60,000 nucleotides of DNA from Tubiluchus corallicola (Eukaryota; Priapulida; Priapulimorpha; Priapulimorphida; Tubiluchidae): positions 64,001 to 124,000 of the forward strand of contig JAQGDQ010000213.1 of the NCBI GenBank assembly GCA_030141605.1, in the 5' to 3' direction. Under the pieces are notes generated by a model. The model was not told the origin of the DNA. It saw nothing but the letters and a program-made list of their open reading frames with translations, and ran no database searches. This document shows, one piece after another, positions 57,708 through 60,000 of this stretch. The position numbers and the translations under genes are program-made. How positions within the stretch are numbered: position 1 is the stretch's first letter; each line of letters starts with the position of its first letter.

Positions 57708-58878
57708 GTTTACAACAGATTCTTTTTTCTGCTCACGCTGAAAAGTTAAGTTGCAGATAACTTATACATAATTACACTTTGACAGTAGGTGTTTTTCTTA
57801 TACGTTCTATATAGTACATTAGTTGTACGTATGCTGTAAATAACGTTAATCAAAGGAAACAGTCGTTATGTTTACTTGCCAAGACTTCTAGACAGATGTT
57901 TTAAGACAAAAATTGTTATGTAAATAAAATTGGTCAGTCAGAAGGTAGGACAGAGTTGAGTTATAGAAATTTCAGACTACTCTATTAACTTTAAGTATGG
58001 CATGCCACTTAGCATTTTCTAGCAGGCTAACTATAGGAGGACATGCAAGCCTATGTTACTCCTTTGCAGAGGCTAGTTAAGGAATGTTGTTTGGTCTAGA
58101 ATACATTTCACTTTTTACGAACTCAGTAATTGAAAGAATATTTTTACACATTGTTGAAACTTGTGACAAACCTGCACTTGAAAATTGTCTATGCTGTCAG
58201 CTCATGGCATTCTTTGCTCAGGGGAAAAGCCAGAAAGTCAAGCTCATCGAAAATGAGGCTTAATCAAAAATAAATAAATAAATACAGACAGAGTAACAGT
58301 CTTTTCGAAAGCACATCGCGCAGAAGAAAAGACAGAAGGCAGTTCATGAATGGAGCGGTACTGAGGTAGTCATAGTCACGTTGATCCTATTTAAATAACG
58401 CTTATTATAGCTAAAATTCAAGGAACATTTGTATATTAATAGATAATTTTCAACTGCTGATGCGACCCAAATCTTAAAACTGTGTAAGCTTTCAATCTTT
58501 GAGTTATTGAATTTTATAACGAAGTATATCATTCGTTGACATGAACTTCAAATTTTACTAATGTGATGAAATTATTGTGGTTTCTGAAGCTTGTATGAAT
58601 TATAGAGAGTATTTTTATAGTTTATACATCCAAAACTGCGTCTTAATTCCTTTCAAATTTGTGAATCTATTGAATTTTGATAAGTAAACATTTTTGTGGA
58701 CCTATGTATGTAGAAACCTTTCTGCATTCCTTACCACAGTACAGTATTATAACAGCATACCGGATGAGTCACACTAGTTGCCAGGAAGCGTCCTCGTTTC
58801 GATCGAACTACTGTAGTTGTCGCTGCTGTCACGGAGTTGTCACTGCACTTTTCAACAATTTCGCTTATTGTTTATAGA
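57708..58878. other. Upstream flank of the VWA gene
   Basis: Should hold the promoter and any non-coding 5' exon, but I see no convincing core-promoter element. A short minus-strand frame at 58741-58860 has splice-like edges, but its phase does not fit the gene. Confidence 0.4.
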
Positions 58879-59015
58879 TTTATATATGCAGCTTTACTCA
58901 TCAGCCCTAATGGGTTTATTATGCAGGTTGTCTTAGTTAATTGTTCATATATATGTTTATATATGCAGCTTCGCTTATCAGCCCTCATTGGTTTATCATG
59001 CCGGTTGCCTTAGTC
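58879..59015. repeat. 77-bp tandem duplication
   Basis: TTTATATATGCAGCTT starts at 58879 and 58956. Both copies continue through TCAGCCCT.ATGGTTTAT and GGTTG.CTTAGT. Confidence 0.88.
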
Positions 59016-59383
59016 AGAAATGAATGATTTCATTGATAATTATCCACCACTTAGAATTATCGCCATTATACTGCATGGCGAGAGCCATTATTATAAGTTG
59101 CTAAAAATTATAGGGGGTCTACTTTTATTTAAGTGGGTTTACTCTTTTCTGAGCTCACGTGCATTCACCTGCCATTTTCGCGAGAAAATTTATACTTTAT
59201 TGTCCTAATATCCTACCTTTCAAAATTTGAGTTTTTGAAATACGTAGCAAAATGTTAAGCATAAGTTTGTATCACAATTGGTTCCGACTGACCGCCATCT
59301 CCTGATGACTTCCAAGCAGCAGCAGCACTATGACGATTGTTAATAGTACTGTACAGCTATGACACTGATGATAAGAAACATCC

Positions 59384-59660
59384 CAAATGTAACTAGTTGC
59401 TTTCTTATTATGGTAAACGAACTTGTACGGGTCTGAGGCGCCGTTTATTACCCGATGATTTTCTTGACCAGCTACATTATTTATTACTCATAGACGACAC
59501 TGGTTTATTTGTTTCTAATCGCCAGCAATGTGTAGTCAAGCTCAACATTCTGTACGATTTTTGTAAAAGCTCTGGCATGGAAATTAACCAGAGTAAAACA
59601 AAATTCGTCGTCATAAACGGAACAGAGTGTGATAAGATGATAACACTTGCGATCCCATCT
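59384..59660 (+). mobile_element. LINE reverse-transcriptase fragment
   Basis: The plus strand carries TSCFL..MVNELVRV, then after a frame change DDFLDQLHYLLLIDDTGLFV (the catalytic box, with I-D-D in place of YADD) and LYDFCKSSGMEINQSKTKFVVING. This is the palm region of a different LINE family from the one at 25.9 kb. It is short and frame-broken, so dead. Confidence 0.82.
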
Positions 59661-60000
59661 ATTTTAAGAATCTTTTTATGAAAGAGTCGTCTTAGACCAA
59701 GAAATGAATTCCCTTTTAGGGTCGCGTGTTAAGCATTGCATTGATTTTTGTCTAGAAATGCTGTGGGCCCCTTATACGAAAATGAGCAGTCATACAGCAG
59801 CAAATGCTTGAAAAAACACTTTATACGCAATCTTTCTAAAACGTGAAATCTGTCCGTGTAAACTTCTTTGAAATGAACTTACTCGTAGAGCAGAACACAC
59901 CCTTGGTCATTAGTTGACTTAGTAAGGTCCACCTGGCTCGAGTGTTTCCTTTTATTTCATTTTCACGTCGTTTCATTTACCTGTACATATTTATTCGTGA
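59661..60000. other. Window edge, no gene supported
   Basis: May contain further decayed LINE sequence; nothing distinct is visible. Confidence 0.4.

Noticed and set aside
57508-57741. Plus-strand 77-codon frame with even composition
   Set aside because: Antisense to the signal-peptide exon of the VWA gene. The minus-strand reading begins with a clear Met plus hydrophobic core and fits the gene.

Overview
The window looks like AT-rich, gene-poor genomic DNA from an animal, probably a marine invertebrate. The clade cannot be fixed from the sequence. The reasons are a rhodopsin-family neuropeptide receptor in one open frame, a secreted von Willebrand A (VWA) protein split over several exons with GT-AG introns, several non-LTR retrotransposons (LINEs), a TTAGGG-type telomere-like tract, and many long dinucleotide microsatellites. 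Nothing suggests a bacterium or virus: there are no operons, no Shine-Dalgarno spacing and very little coding density.

Two protein genes are well supported, both on the minus strand. The first (8355-9509) is a complete single-exon 384-residue class A GPCR of the galanin / allatostatin-A / kisspeptin receptor group, with a perfect CRE palindrome about 70 bp upstream of its start codon. The second (51097-57707) I assembled by hand from five exons: a signal-peptide exon, a DxSxS exon, a helix/strand exon, a TDG exon and a terminal exon. All junctions are in phase and give a secreted single-VWA protein of about 252 residues. Its largest intron (between exons 3 and 4) holds an old LINE fragment and a segment at 54.8-55.3 kb that is open on both strands. 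The plus-strand reading there has good splice signals at both ends and CUB-like features, so a nested antisense gene is possible.

Mobile elements make up much of the rest. A LINE with an intact reverse-transcriptase frame (25868-27969, plus) sits inside an older, decayed LINE on the minus strand (24950-25867 and 27975-29170), with a candidate 5-bp target duplication. A degraded relative of the young LINE lies at 22392-23375 (minus). Further LINE fragments are at 52922-53800 (minus) and 59384-59660 (plus). Two head-to-tail elements at 40056-42013 have Helitron-like ends: 5' TC, a 3' hairpin and CTAG. A 237-bp near-palindrome at 29456-29692 looks like a MITE.

Several tandem repeats are present: about 34 bp (13.5 kb), about 44 bp (36.5 kb), about 140 bp (50 kb), about 270 bp (46.7 kb) and a 280-bp duplication (34.2 kb). 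There are also a CAG/CAA array and compound CA/CG/TA microsatellites. The long stretches between these features show no coding signal I can defend. The genes do not appear to act together; this is an ordinary metazoan intergenic landscape with two genes and nested transposons.
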